From Rhizobiaceae bacterium (GTDB lineage Bacteria; Pseudomonadota; Alphaproteobacteria; Rhizobiales; Rhizobiaceae), in NCBI GenBank assembly GCA_029233925.1, contig JARGOX010000007.1, positions 124,001 through 188,000 of the forward strand: a DNA stretch of 64,000 nt, in the 5' to 3' direction. Shown piece after piece: positions 1 to 8,735 of this stretch (positions within the stretch are counted from its first letter, which is position 1; every line of letters starts with the position of its first letter). The translations under genes were made by a program, and so were the position numbers. The notes beneath the pieces are model-generated. The model did not search any database. It was not told the DNA's origin and saw nothing but the letters and a program-made list of their open reading frames with translations.

Positions 1-101
1 AGCAGGGCAACAAACAACACCAGCCACAGGTTTGGGTTTTTCAGCACAGAATTCAGGGAGCTGTTGCCTGAATTGCGCACCGTTTCCAAGCGTGGGTTCA
101 T
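1..101 (-). CDS. N-terminus of a membrane protein (partial)
   Basis: The reverse strand opens with ATG at 101 and runs without a stop off the left edge, giving 33 residues. The first 24 are polar and are followed by a hydrophobic stretch (NLWLVLFVAL), which fits a cytoplasmic tail leading into a first membrane helix, as in transporter permeases or EamA-type exporters. It is divergent from the dehydrogenase gene that starts at 419 and shares its upstream region. Too little is visible to assign a family. The start has no clear Shine-Dalgarno sequence, so the boundary is tentative. Confidence 0.45.
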   Translation of the reverse strand, partial: MNPRLETVRNSGNSSLNSVLKNPNLWLVLFVAL

Positions 102-207
102 AGTCTGGTATCCATTGTGGTGATTTACTGCCAATTTATCAGGGCGGGACAAAATAAAGGTAAACAATGGAATGGGTGTGCGGAGGGAAAGTCGCGAGCC
201 GTTTTTT

Positions 208-220
208 GCATGTCGCAAAC
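208..220 (+). promoter_or_regulatory. Candidate operator (ATGTCGCAAAC) upstream of the dehydrogenase
   Basis: The stretch 102-418 has no convincing gene and is probably the regulatory region between the left-edge gene and the dehydrogenase. It contains ATGTCGCAAAC at 210-220. The same 11-mer occurs in the same orientation relative to the gene upstream of the GlxA-type regulator (4126-4136, reverse strand), and a shorter version lies upstream of proX (32011-32018). This recurrence suggests a binding site for the neighbouring betaine/dimethylglycine regulator. It is inference from motif sharing only. Confidence 0.4.
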
Positions 221-418
221 AGGCGGTAAAGGCTGGTTCGCTGGCGTCATAGTTGCCGCATGGACGATGCGGGCGCTGCAGGCACAGGATGTGTCTGTGC
301 ATCTGACGTCCATGAGAGATTCAACGTTTGTTGTTGCTGATGGCAATGGCTCATTTTATGACGTTTCTGGTGCTTAACTCATGTGTCCGCGTGGCGGGCC
401 TCAAAAAGGGCAATAGCG

Positions 419-2929
419 ATGAAGAGCAGCGCGCGCGCAGTTGTGATTGGTGGAGGCGTTGTCGGCGTCTCGACATTGTACCATCTTGCCAAAAAGGGCT
501 GGGATGATGTTGTCCTGCTGGAACGCAAGGAATTGACGTCCGGCTCCACCTGGCATGCAGCCGGTCTTTTGCCGCTGTTCAACATGAGTTACTCGGTCGG
601 CCAGATCCATAAATATTCGGTGCGTTTCTATCAGGAACTGGCTGAAGAAACCGGCATGGATACAGGCTTTCGCAAGGTCACCAATGTGCGGCTGGCACGC
701 ACCCAGGAACGGCTTGACGAATATGAATATTACATGGGTGTGGCAGAAACCATTGGCATCGATGTTGAGCGTCTGACGCCCGAACAGATCAAGGAAAAAT
801 GGCCCTATGTGAATACGGAGGGTCTGCTGGGCGCCATTTGTCATCCGGAAGACGGATATATTCAACCCGCCGACCTGACACAGGCATTGGCCAAGGCAGC
901 CCGCGATCGCGGCGCGACGATCCATCGTTATACGACGGTTGAAGCCATTGAACAGCTTGATGACGGTCAGTGGCTGGTGAAGACCGACAAGGGCGATATT
1001 ACCTGTGAACACGTCATTTCGTGCAGCGGAAATTTTGCGCGCAAGACCGGCGCCATGGTTGGTCTTGATGTTCCGGTGATTCCTGTGGAGCATCAATATA
1101 TCGTCACGGAGGCCCATCCCGAGATACAGAAATTCCGCAAGGAAGGCGGCGCGGAACTCTGCGTGCTGCGCGAGTCGGATTCCTCTTGGTACATGCGCGA
1201 AGAGGCCGGCGGCCTGCTGCTCGGTCCCTATGAGAAGGGCGCACCGTGCTGTTATGTCGACGGGCCATCGGATGATTCCGAATATGAATTGTTCCAGGAA
1301 GATCTCGAACGGCTGATGCCGCATATCGAGACGGCCATCGAGCGGGTGCCCTATTTTGGCGAGGCCGGAATCAAGAAGGTCTACAATGGTGCTATTGCCT
1401 ATACGCCGGACGGCTCACCGATCATCGGGCCCGCGCCCGGCCGCAAGAATTTCTGGCTGAATGAGGGCCATTCGTTTGGCGTGACGGCTGCCGGTGGTGC
1501 GGGCTGGCAACTGGCCGAATGGATCGTCGATGGGGAGCCAACCATTGACATGATGGGCGTTGATCCGCGTCGATACGGTCCCTATGCGACTGCGGGTTAT
1601 CTGCAGGAAAAGAACGAAGAAGCCTACGCCAACGTGTTCACGGTTCATTACCCTGATGAAGAGCGCGAAGCGGCCCGCCCATTGAAGAGGACCCCCTGCT
1701 ATGATCGGATGAAGAATCTCGGCGCCATCTTCGGCTCTGTCTATGGTTGGGAGCGGCCGAACTGGTTTGCACCGCAGGGTTACAGCCTGGACGTCGACAG
1801 CATGGACAAGCCGGATGTGCTGATGAACCGCAATCATCCCGAATCTGATGAGAACAACAGAATCCAGGAACTCTGGTCATTCCGGCGATCGAATTACTTT
1901 GAGCATGTGGGCAATGAAGTCAAAAATGTCCATGAGAATGTCGGGCTGCTGGACATGTCGGCCTTCGCAAAAATGGAGGTTTCCGGGCCGGGTGCCCGTG
2001 ACTGGCTGGAATCCATATTGGCCAATTCGATACCGAAAAAGCGTGGACGCATCGCATTGGCCCATCTGCTGACCAAATATGGCGGGGTCCGCTCGGAATT
2101 TACCGTCTATGAGTGGGCCCCTGATCGTTTTTATCTGGTTTCAGCCGGTGCTTTTGAGGCCCACGACCATGATATTCTGCGCAAGCTGGCGCCGACTGAT
2201 GGTTCGGTGCGACTGAATGCTTTGACCGAACGGTTGGGTGTTCTTGTACTGGCGGGGCCGCGTTCGCGGGATGTGCTTGGCAAGTTGACGCGCACCAGCC
2301 TGGAGAACGCCGATTTTTCCTGGCTGTCTGGAAAGCAGATCAATGTGGGGCCTGCGACGGCCCATGCCCTGCGGGTAAATTTCGTTGGAGAACTCGGCTG
2401 GGAACTGCATCACCCGATCGAGCAGCAGAACACGATTTTTGATCTGTTGATGGAGGCTGGCGCTGAGTTCGGCATCAAGCCTTTCGGTATCCGGGCGATG
2501 ACGGCGATGGCCATTGAAAAATCCTACCGCCTCATTCCGCGCGAATTGTCGATTGAATACAATGCTTTCGAATCCGGTCTGGACCGTTTCGTAAAACCCA
2601 ACAAGGGCGAATTCATTGGTCGTGACGCCGTGGTCAAGGCGCGTGAAGACGGGTTGAACTGGAATTTCGTTACCATGGAAGTCCATGATGTGACGGACGC
2701 AGATGCGCGCGGCAGCGAGGCCATTTATCAAAATGGTGAACTGGTAGGACGGGCAACCCATGGCGGTTTCGGATGGCGGCTTGGTAAATCTCTGGCCCTG
2801 GCCATGGTCAGGCCGCAGCTCAACACTGTGGGAGCAGAATTTCAGATCAAGATCCTGGGGCAGCTCTACCGCGCGACCATCATCGAGGAAAGCCCGTTTG
2901 ACACAGAGAATGTTGCGCTGAGAGCATAG
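419..2929 (+). CDS. Dimethylglycine/sarcosine dehydrogenase-like flavoprotein with GcvT domain
   Basis: The 836-residue protein has the full dimethylglycine dehydrogenase layout: an N-terminal FAD-binding DAO domain (dinucleotide motif VIGGGVVG near residues 9-16), a short FAO_M linker region near 370-430, then GcvT and GcvT C-terminal folate-binding domains to the end. His46 in STWHAAGL matches the histidine that carries covalent FAD in dimethylglycine and sarcosine dehydrogenases. The family oxidatively removes an N-methyl group and passes it to tetrahydrofolate as methylene-THF. I chose ATG 419, preceded by AAAAAGGG; a GTG at 383 would add 12 unconserved residues. The convergent GlxA-type regulator and the betaine importer in this window favour dimethylglycine as substrate, but sarcosine or another methylated amine is possible. 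Confidence 0.87.
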   Translation: MKSSARAVVIGGGVVGVSTLYHLAKKGWDDVVLLERKELTSGSTWHAAGLLPLFNMSYSVGQIHKYSVRFYQELAEETGMDTGFRKVTNVRLARTQERLDEYEYYMGVAETIGIDVERLTPEQIKEKWPYVNTEGLLGAICHPEDGYIQPADLTQALAKAARDRGATIHRYTTVEAIEQLDDGQWLVKTDKGDITCEHVISCSGNFARKTGAMVGLDVPVIPVEHQYIVTEAHPEIQKFRKEGGAELCVLRESDSSWYMREEAGGLLLGPYEKGAPCCYVDGPSDDSEYELFQEDLERLMPHIETAIERVPYFGEAGIKKVYNGAIAYTPDGSPIIGPAPGRKNFWLNEGHSFGVTAAGGAGWQLAEWIVDGEPTIDMMGVDPRRYGPYATAGYLQEKNEEAYANVFTVHYPDEEREAARPLKRTPCYDRMKNLGAIFGSVYGWERPNWFAPQGYSLDVDSMDKPDVLMNRNHPESDENNRIQELWSFRRSNYFEHVGNEVKNVHENVGLLDMSAFAKMEVSGPGARDWLESILANSIPKKRGRIALAHLLTKYGGVRSEFTVYEWAPDRFYLVSAGAFEAHDHDILRKLAPTDGSVRLNALTERLGVLVLAGPRSRDVLGKLTRTSLENADFSWLSGKQINVGPATAHALRVNFVGELGWELHHPIEQQNTIFDLLMEAGAEFGIKPFGIRAMTAMAIEKSYRLIPRELSIEYNAFESGLDRFVKPNKGEFIGRDAVVKAREDGLNWNFVTMEVHDVTDADARGSEAIYQNGELVGRATHGGFGWRLGKSLALAMVRPQLNTVGAEFQIKILGQLYRATIIEESPFDTENVALRA

Positions 2930-3010
2930 GAAAAGGCAAAGCTGCGGGAGCCCATGTCTTCCCGGGATCACATGTCTTCAAGGATTATCGTTTGAAGTCA
3001 ATGGGCTTTT

Positions 3011-4018
3011 TCAGGCTGCCGTCTGCAGCAATTGCTTGCGGTCGGCGCGCTCCTGCTGTGGGGAGCGACCGTAGAGTTCGCGATAACATTTCGAAAAATG
3101 TGATGCTGATACAAAACCGCAGGCCACAGCCACTTCCACGACGGGCATGGATGACTGGATCAGCAGATGGCGGGCGCGGTCCAGTCTGATTTCCAGATAA
3201 TAGCGGGCCGGGGAACGCCCCATTTCCTGACGGAACAAACGTTCAATCTGGCGGCGCGAAAGGCCTGCAAAGTCGGCGATTTCCAGCAGAGAAAGCGGTT
3301 CGGAAAGATTGCTCTCCATCAACTCAATAATGGACAGAACCTTGGTGTTCTGTACGCCGAGACGTGCCCGCAGAGGCAGGCGCTGGCGGTCATGCGGGCT
3401 GCGAACCCGGTCAGTCAGCGCTTGCTCGCAAACACGGTTGACCAGATTGTCATCATGGTCCTGTCCAATCAGATTGAGCATCATATCCAGCGCTGCCGTG
3501 CCACCGGCGCAGGTGTAAATATTGCCATCCGATTCGTAGAGATCTGCATAGACGTCGACCAGTGGAAACTTTTCCGAGAATCCGGGAAGGTCTTCCCAGT
3601 GGATGGCGCAGCGTTTGCCTGACAAGAGGCCGGCAGCGGCCAGCACATAGGCGCCGGTGCACAGTCCGCCGACGGATATATTGCGATTGTGCACCTCTCG
3701 CAGCCAGGCATGCAGTGATTTCTGCGCATGGGATTCAACATTCATGCCTGAGCATACAAAGACCATTGAAGGCCGGTTCTCACCCGACAGGTTACGGCGC
3801 TCTTCTTCAAGCGAAGTGGTGACGGACACCTCGACACCATTGGAGGCGGTGACCGGTTGCCCATCAAAGGACGCAAGGCGCCATTTATATGCCTTGTAGC
3901 CAAGCATTCTGTTGGCAATTCTCAGTGGTTCAATGGCAGTGGCAAAGGCGATGAGTGAAAAATCGGGGACGAGGTAAAATACGAACGATCGCAAAGTCAG
4001 TGATATGTTGTTGTCCAT
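3011..4018 (-). CDS. GlxA-family AraC-type regulator (GbdR-like)
   Basis: The 335-residue protein couples an N-terminal DJ-1/PfpI-like domain (about residues 10-180, with the nucleophile-elbow-like GLCTGAY) to a C-terminal AraC double helix-turn-helix (about 220-325, ending in the typical CGFVSASHFSKCYRELYG signature). This is the architecture of GbdR, ArgR-AraC and related activators of betaine, dimethylglycine and carnitine catabolism. It converges on the dimethylglycine dehydrogenase-like gene with an 81-bp gap, so that gene is its most likely target. Two TTGCGACAT motifs lie upstream of its start and match one upstream of the dehydrogenase, which suggests autoregulation. The ligand is inferred from context. 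Confidence 0.85.
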   Translation of the reverse strand: MDNNISLTLRSFVFYLVPDFSLIAFATAIEPLRIANRMLGYKAYKWRLASFDGQPVTASNGVEVSVTTSLEEERRNLSGENRPSMVFVCSGMNVESHAQKSLHAWLREVHNRNISVGGLCTGAYVLAAAGLLSGKRCAIHWEDLPGFSEKFPLVDVYADLYESDGNIYTCAGGTAALDMMLNLIGQDHDDNLVNRVCEQALTDRVRSPHDRQRLPLRARLGVQNTKVLSIIELMESNLSEPLSLLEIADFAGLSRRQIERLFRQEMGRSPARYYLEIRLDRARHLLIQSSMPVVEVAVACGFVSASHFSKCYRELYGRSPQQERADRKQLLQTAA

Positions 4019-4125
4019 CGCGATTCAGTCCCGAACATGATGCAGGTTCAATATCCCGCCCGGTTTGCATATGGCTGTGCGAACCGACCGGCAATTCGTC
4101 AAGACGCCTGACGGATTGCATGCGT

Positions 4126-4136
4126 GTTTGCGACAT
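4126..4136 (-). promoter_or_regulatory. Candidate operator upstream of the GlxA-type regulator
   Basis: ATGTCGCAAAC on the minus strand, 108 bases upstream of the regulator start, is an exact copy of the site upstream of the dehydrogenase at 210-220. Confidence 0.4.
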
Positions 4137-4182
4137 ATCAATTTTCTTGAAATTGCAGCTCCACCCACATGCAATGTTGTCA

Positions 4183-4191
4183 TTGCGACAT
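4183..4191 (-). promoter_or_regulatory. Second copy of the TGTCGCAA motif
   Basis: ATGTCGCAA on the minus strand, within TTGTCATTGCGACATTGAC on the plus strand. A closely similar arrangement, TTGTCATTTTGCGAC, lies upstream of proX near 32004-32018. The region 4019-4318 otherwise holds no gene. Confidence 0.35.
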
Positions 4192-4318
4192 TGACTCTAC
4201 ACGCTCAGTGCCTGCTGTGAAGTGGAAATCAACAGTCGTAGCGGATTTTGCACGGCGCGTTGAGAGCCTTTGTCTGTCAGGGGTCGACCAGCGTGTGGTG
4301 GCACACGCCGGTCTGTTC

Positions 4319-4585
4319 TCACTCATTGCCGCTGGCGCAGCTGTTTTCCAATTCGTAGCGGCCAGGCCAACCGATATCATGCTGCATTTCGGTCGACAGC
4401 TTGGCTATTTCCCGCTTGGCCTGCCGATGCTGTTTTGCGCATAGCCGGCGCTCTCGCCTCGCCACAATGGCGTCAACAATGCCTGAGATAGCTCTGGTCA
4501 ACAGGGCGCTGATCGTTACACCATGACTGGCTTCGATGATCATGCCGGAAAGCACAGAGTTTTTCTTGTCGTGTCGGTTTAACAT
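4319..4585 (-). CDS. DUF1127 small protein
   Basis: This 88-residue protein ends in the DUF1127 pattern: an Arg-rich helix (VARRERRLCAKQHRQAKREI) followed by LSTEMQHDIGWPGRYE, the conserved L-x-D-I-G-x-x-R element. Members are small, basic alphaproteobacterial proteins; some affect RNA turnover or phosphate and stress responses, but the role of most is unknown. I chose ATG 4585 because AAGGAA sits 9 bases upstream; a longer reading from 4642 has no ribosome site. It is divergent from the LysR gene at 4741, a common pairing in which the LysR protein controls the DUF1127 gene. Confidence 0.75.
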   Translation of the reverse strand: MLNRHDKKNSVLSGMIIEASHGVTISALLTRAISGIVDAIVARRERRLCAKQHRQAKREIAKLSTEMQHDIGWPGRYELENSCASGNE

Positions 4586-4740
4586 TTTCAGGTTCCTTCT
4601 TGATGAGCGAAGTTTCGAAATTGAAACTGCGGTGTTCTTCAATGAAGGTCGCGACCCTTGATATTGACTATGGTGAAATTCTCTGGTTCAATCAAACGAA
4701 TAGAAATTAATCTATCGTTCAGAAAAATTGAAGTGATATC

Positions 4741-5646
4741 ATGAATGCTCCCCTGAACCACCCCGTACCCTTGCTGGAACTTGATGTTTTGCGCACCTTC
4801 GTGGCCATCGCCGACACGGGAAGCTTTACAGTTGCTGCCGGGCTGGTGTTTCGCACACCTTCGGCCGTATCCATGCAGATCAAAAAGCTGGAAGAGATAT
4901 TGGGCCGTCCGGTCTTCAAGCGTGATGCGCGTTCGGTCTCGCTGACCAATGACGGGACTGTTCTGCTGGGCTATGCAAAACGTCTGTTGTCCCTGAACCG
5001 GGAAGCCGTATCGAAATTCGTTGCCCCGGATATTTCAGGGGTTGTTCGTCTGGGGGCACCCGACGATGTCGGTGAGCGCATTTTGCCAGCAGTGCTCAGG
5101 CGTTTTGCCAAAACGCACCCTTCCATCGCCGTTGACGTGGTGATTGATCAAAGCGCATCATTGACCAAGCGCATGGAGGAACGAAGTCTGGATATCACAT
5201 TGCTGACCTGCCAGACGTCCGGCATCCCCAAAGGGGGGGAATTGTTGCTGACCGAGGATCTCGTGTGGGCAGGTGCAAAAGGCGGGACGGCGCATCTTCG
5301 AACACCATTGCCCGTTTCCATGTGGGAGGAGGGGTGCGCCTGGCGTTCCGGTTCCGTGGAGGCACTCAATGAACGCGGTATCGCCTATAGAATTGCCTAT
5401 ATGAGTGCGCATACGGCCGGCCAGAGGGCAGCAATCCTGTCGGATCTGGCAATCGCTCCCTTGCCCTGTTCCTTTGTGGGGGATGATCTGGTCGCGCTCG
5501 GCGAGGACGATGGCCTGCCGCCGATCGGCACCTATTCACTGGGCATGATGGTGCGGCCCGATGCCGACGCTCCGGTCTGTGCGGCAGCCGATCATATCCG
5601 TGCGACATTCGATGCATTCGCCCAAACCGGACAACTCAGGGATTAG
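4741..5646 (+). CDS. LysR-family transcriptional regulator
   Basis: The 301-residue protein has an N-terminal winged helix-turn-helix (about residues 11-70, with FVAIADTGSFTVAAGLVFRT) and a C-terminal substrate-binding-like effector domain (about 95-295). This is normal LysR length. It is divergent from the DUF1127 gene across 155 bases, the arrangement usual for a LysR regulator and its target. It converges with the RACo-type gene and is separated from it by 15 bases. No effector can be predicted. Confidence 0.88.
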   Translation: MNAPLNHPVPLLELDVLRTFVAIADTGSFTVAAGLVFRTPSAVSMQIKKLEEILGRPVFKRDARSVSLTNDGTVLLGYAKRLLSLNREAVSKFVAPDISGVVRLGAPDDVGERILPAVLRRFAKTHPSIAVDVVIDQSASLTKRMEERSLDITLLTCQTSGIPKGGELLLTEDLVWAGAKGGTAHLRTPLPVSMWEEGCAWRSGSVEALNERGIAYRIAYMSAHTAGQRAAILSDLAIAPLPCSFVGDDLVALGEDDGLPPIGTYSLGMMVRPDADAPVCAAADHIRATFDAFAQTGQLRD

Positions 5647-5661
5647 GATTTTCCGCGTACT

Positions 5662-7719
5662 CTATCCACGGGGGCGTCGGCCCTCGCGGCGACGGCGCAC
5701 GGGGCCCGCGCCACCGGATGAATCCGTCGGTGCTGACCGAGCTGGTAGCGTGACGACTTTGTTCAGATTGGGAAACTGATCGACCTTGTTGGGCAGGGCC
5801 ATTGCATAGACGAAATGTTCCTGAAACTTTGGTTCGAGCGCCGTTTCGATTTTTTCAATCGCGGTGACGGTCTGCTCGATTTCGCGGCGATAGTCACGGT
5901 TCAGCAGAGCCATGCGTGCGCCGGTCCCTGCGGCATTGCCCACAGCCTTGACCTTTTCCAGTTCACAGTCGGGAACAAGGCCGAGAACCATGGCATATTT
6001 GGGGTCGATGAATGACCCGAAGGCTCCGGCCAGACCGATCCGATCGACATGGTCGATTTGCAGCTTGTCCATCAGCAGCTTGATGCCGGCATAGAGTGCC
6101 GCCTTGGCCAGTTGGATCGCCCGCACGTCGGTCTGGGTGATGGTCAGCGGGTTTTCTCCTTCTCGCAGGACGTAGGAATAGGTACGGCCTTGTCTGACGA
6201 TACGGTTTGTTCTGGCCGCCATTGCACCATCAATGACACCATCTTCGGTTATGATGCCTGCCAGATACATCTCGGCGATCACTTCAATGATACCCGAACC
6301 ACAAACACCTGTGACGCCCGTTGCGGCGGACAGATCGGCAAAACCGGCTTCGTCGGACCAGGGCTCGGTGCCGATAATCCGGAAGCGCGGCTCAAGCGTC
6401 AACGGGTCAATACGCACCCGTTCAATGGCTCCGGGGGCGGCCCGCTGCCCGCAGGAGATTTCCGCACCCTCGAAGGCAGGGCCGGTGGGCGACGATGCAG
6501 CCACAACGCGTTGCTGGTTGCCAAGGACGATTTCCGCATTGGTCCCGATGTCGACAAGCAGCATCATCTCGTCCTGGCGGTGGGGGCCTTCACTGAGTGT
6601 GGCAGCGGCGGCGTCTGCGCCGACATGGCCGGCAATGCAGGGGAGCATATAGACCCTTGTGCCCGGATTGAGCGCCAGATGAAGATCGGACGCCCAACTG
6701 TGCACGGCGCCGGAAACGGCCAGCGCAAAGGGGGCTCCACCCAATTCAGTCGGATCAATTCCCAAAAACAGGTGGTGCATGATGGGGTTGCCGACAAAGA
6801 CGGTATCAAGAATATCCAGTGGATCGACGCCCGATTCCGTACATACTTCCGAAATCAGGTCGTTCAAGGCGTTGCGAACGGCCTTTGTCATGGCTTCACA
6901 ACCATCCGGATTCATCATCACATAGGAGACACGGCTCATCAGATCCTCGCCAAAGCGGATCTGCGGATTGGATGTGCCGGCCGAGGCAATGGTCAATCCC
7001 GACAACAAGGACGACAGATGCAGGGCGATGGTCGTGGAGCCGATGTCACAGGCAATGCCATAGGCCTCGTTCTTCAAGCCAGGATAAAGGGCAATCAGGG
7101 ATGGTCGTGCCGTCACCATGTCACGGTGAATCGCAGCCGTCACGGTCCAGTTTCCGGCGCGCAGGATTTTCTGTACGCGTGGCAGGATGTGCTGGTCGAC
7201 GATAATGTCGGTAAAACCCCAATCGTGCTCCAGTGCCTGCTTGAGGCGGTCCAGGTCACCAAGCGGCTTGTGCATGTCGGGTTCTTCAACCTCGACATAA
7301 CACATCTGAATGGCAGGGTTTCTGGCAATGAGCCTGGTATCTGCAGCCTTGCGGACAATCTGGGCGTTGACCTGAACGTCCTGGGGCACGTCAACGACAA
7401 GATCGCCTTCGATCATCGCAGAACAGGAAAGCCGCCGCCCGGCCTTCAGGTCGCGTTTTTCAGCGTAGCGTATTTCCTTGGCGCCGAATTCGGAGATATG
7501 GCTGTTTGCCGAAACGATACCATGTTTGGCAAAATTGCCTTCCTGGATCTCGATCTGGCAGCGGCCGCAAATGCCGCGGCCACCGCAGACACTCTCGACA
7601 TAGACACCAAGCTGGCGTGCCGCTTCAAGGAGATGAGTTCCCTTTTTGAAACGGCCACGCCTGCCCGAAGGCATAAACAGGACCAAAGGATCCTTGTTCT
7701 TCACATCCTTCTGATCCAC
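5662..7719 (-). CDS. RACo-type ASKHA/ferredoxin protein, reductive activator of corrinoid
   Basis: The 685-residue protein begins with a plant-type 2Fe-2S ferredoxin domain (Cys45, Cys51, Cys54 and Cys99) followed by a linker and a large DUF4445/ASKHA ATPase domain with nucleotide motifs CDIGSTTIALHL and LVDIGTNAEIVLG. Such proteins use ATP to reduce inactive Co(II) corrinoid to Co(I). The gene starts with GTG and has AAGGAAG seven bases upstream. It is the last gene of the minus-strand corrinoid cluster, directly after the methyl-THF:corrinoid methyltransferase, which supports this role. The last 20 residues form an Arg/Gly-rich tail (GPVRRRREGRRPRG) unlike the rest of the protein; similar tails occur on three other enzymes here. 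Confidence 0.88.
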   Translation of the reverse strand: MDQKDVKNKDPLVLFMPSGRRGRFKKGTHLLEAARQLGVYVESVCGGRGICGRCQIEIQEGNFAKHGIVSANSHISEFGAKEIRYAEKRDLKAGRRLSCSAMIEGDLVVDVPQDVQVNAQIVRKAADTRLIARNPAIQMCYVEVEEPDMHKPLGDLDRLKQALEHDWGFTDIIVDQHILPRVQKILRAGNWTVTAAIHRDMVTARPSLIALYPGLKNEAYGIACDIGSTTIALHLSSLLSGLTIASAGTSNPQIRFGEDLMSRVSYVMMNPDGCEAMTKAVRNALNDLISEVCTESGVDPLDILDTVFVGNPIMHHLFLGIDPTELGGAPFALAVSGAVHSWASDLHLALNPGTRVYMLPCIAGHVGADAAAATLSEGPHRQDEMMLLVDIGTNAEIVLGNQQRVVAASSPTGPAFEGAEISCGQRAAPGAIERVRIDPLTLEPRFRIIGTEPWSDEAGFADLSAATGVTGVCGSGIIEVIAEMYLAGIITEDGVIDGAMAARTNRIVRQGRTYSYVLREGENPLTITQTDVRAIQLAKAALYAGIKLLMDKLQIDHVDRIGLAGAFGSFIDPKYAMVLGLVPDCELEKVKAVGNAAGTGARMALLNRDYRREIEQTVTAIEKIETALEPKFQEHFVYAMALPNKVDQFPNLNKVVTLPARSAPTDSSGGAGPVRRRREGRRPRG

Positions 7720-7774
7720 ACCAGTCTTCCTTCAGGTTGCGCTGTCACGTGCATGAACAGGCGCAAATTGCTCA

Positions 7775-8725
7775 TCAAACGCGTGCACTGCGACCGCCAC
7801 GGCGGCGTCCGCCGGTCGAGGCAGCCACAGCCTCGGCAGCCGATGAAGGTGCGGTTCCGTTGGAAGGCTTGTAGTCGCGGTAGGTTCTGATCCAGCTTTG
7901 GCAATTGGCATCGGTGGCATTGAGAACATTGGCCCCGTGCACCATTTCCATTTCCTGCGGTCTGCAGGGGTTCATGATTGCCGAGGTCATTCCGGAAGCA
8001 ATGACCATGGGAATAAAGGCGGCATTGATGGCATGCCTGTGGGGCAGGCCGAAAGAGATGTTTGACAGGCCGCAGGTCGTGTTGACCCCCAGTTCCTCGC
8101 GAAGTCGGCGCACCAGCTTGAACACCTGAAGGCCCGCAGTCCCCATGGCGCCGATGGGCATGACGAGCGGATCGACAATAATGTCTTCCGGCTTGATGCC
8201 ATAATCAGCAGCGTGCTCGACTATTCTTTTGGCGACGGCAAAGCGCACATCAGGATCTTCCGAAATGCCGGTTTCATCATTGGAGATCGCCACGACCGGT
8301 ACATTGTATTTCTTGACCAGGGGCAAAATGGCTTCAAGCTTTTCCAGCTCGCCAGTCACCGAATTGATAAGCGGACGGCCTTTGGCGACGCGCAATCCGG
8401 CTTCGATGGCTGCGGTAACGGAAGAATCAATGGACAGCGGCACATCGACAATGCCCTGCACAATTTCGAGAGTCTTGATCATCAACGCCGGTTCTGTCGC
8501 ATTGGGATCAACCGCCGTCACACCTGCATTGACGTCAAGCATGGTGGCACCGGCGGCAACTTGCGCCAGCGCGTCGGCTATGACCGTATCAAAATTCCCC
8601 GCTTGCATTTCCGCAGCCAGCTTCTTGCGCCCTGTCGGGTTGATGCGTTCGCCAATGACGCAGAAAGGCTGGTCGAAACCAATAATGATTTCCTTGGTCG
8701 CAGAAGCGACAATAGTGCGGGTCAT
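7775..8725 (-). CDS. Methyltetrahydrofolate:corrinoid methyltransferase (pterin-binding domain)
   Basis: The 316-residue protein is a pterin-binding TIM barrel of the MetH/AcsE/MtgA type, with GERINPTGRKKL near residue 26, DVNAG near 64-68 and SIDSS. Members transfer a methyl group between methyl-THF and a cob(I)alamin protein. In a catabolic MttB pathway it would run from methyl-corrinoid to THF. A GAGGAT ribosome site precedes the ATG. MTHFR lies 10 bases upstream and would oxidise the methyl-THF product. A 24-bp palindrome (8761-8784) sits 36 bases upstream, inside the end of the MTHFR gene, so this gene may have its own regulated promoter. The last 14 residues (STGGRRRGGRSARV) are a basic Arg/Gly tail. 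Confidence 0.88.
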   Translation of the reverse strand: MTRTIVASATKEIIIGFDQPFCVIGERINPTGRKKLAAEMQAGNFDTVIADALAQVAAGATMLDVNAGVTAVDPNATEPALMIKTLEIVQGIVDVPLSIDSSVTAAIEAGLRVAKGRPLINSVTGELEKLEAILPLVKKYNVPVVAISNDETGISEDPDVRFAVAKRIVEHAADYGIKPEDIIVDPLVMPIGAMGTAGLQVFKLVRRLREELGVNTTCGLSNISFGLPHRHAINAAFIPMVIASGMTSAIMNPCRPQEMEMVHGANVLNATDANCQSWIRTYRDYKPSNGTAPSSAAEAVAASTGGRRRGGRSARV

Positions 8726-8735
8726 CAGGTGATCC

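Noticed and set aside
6049-7890. 613-codon plus-strand open frame
   Set aside because: It is antisense to the RACo-type gene, which has clear ferredoxin and ASKHA motifs; the antisense product has no recognisable domain and arises from codon bias.
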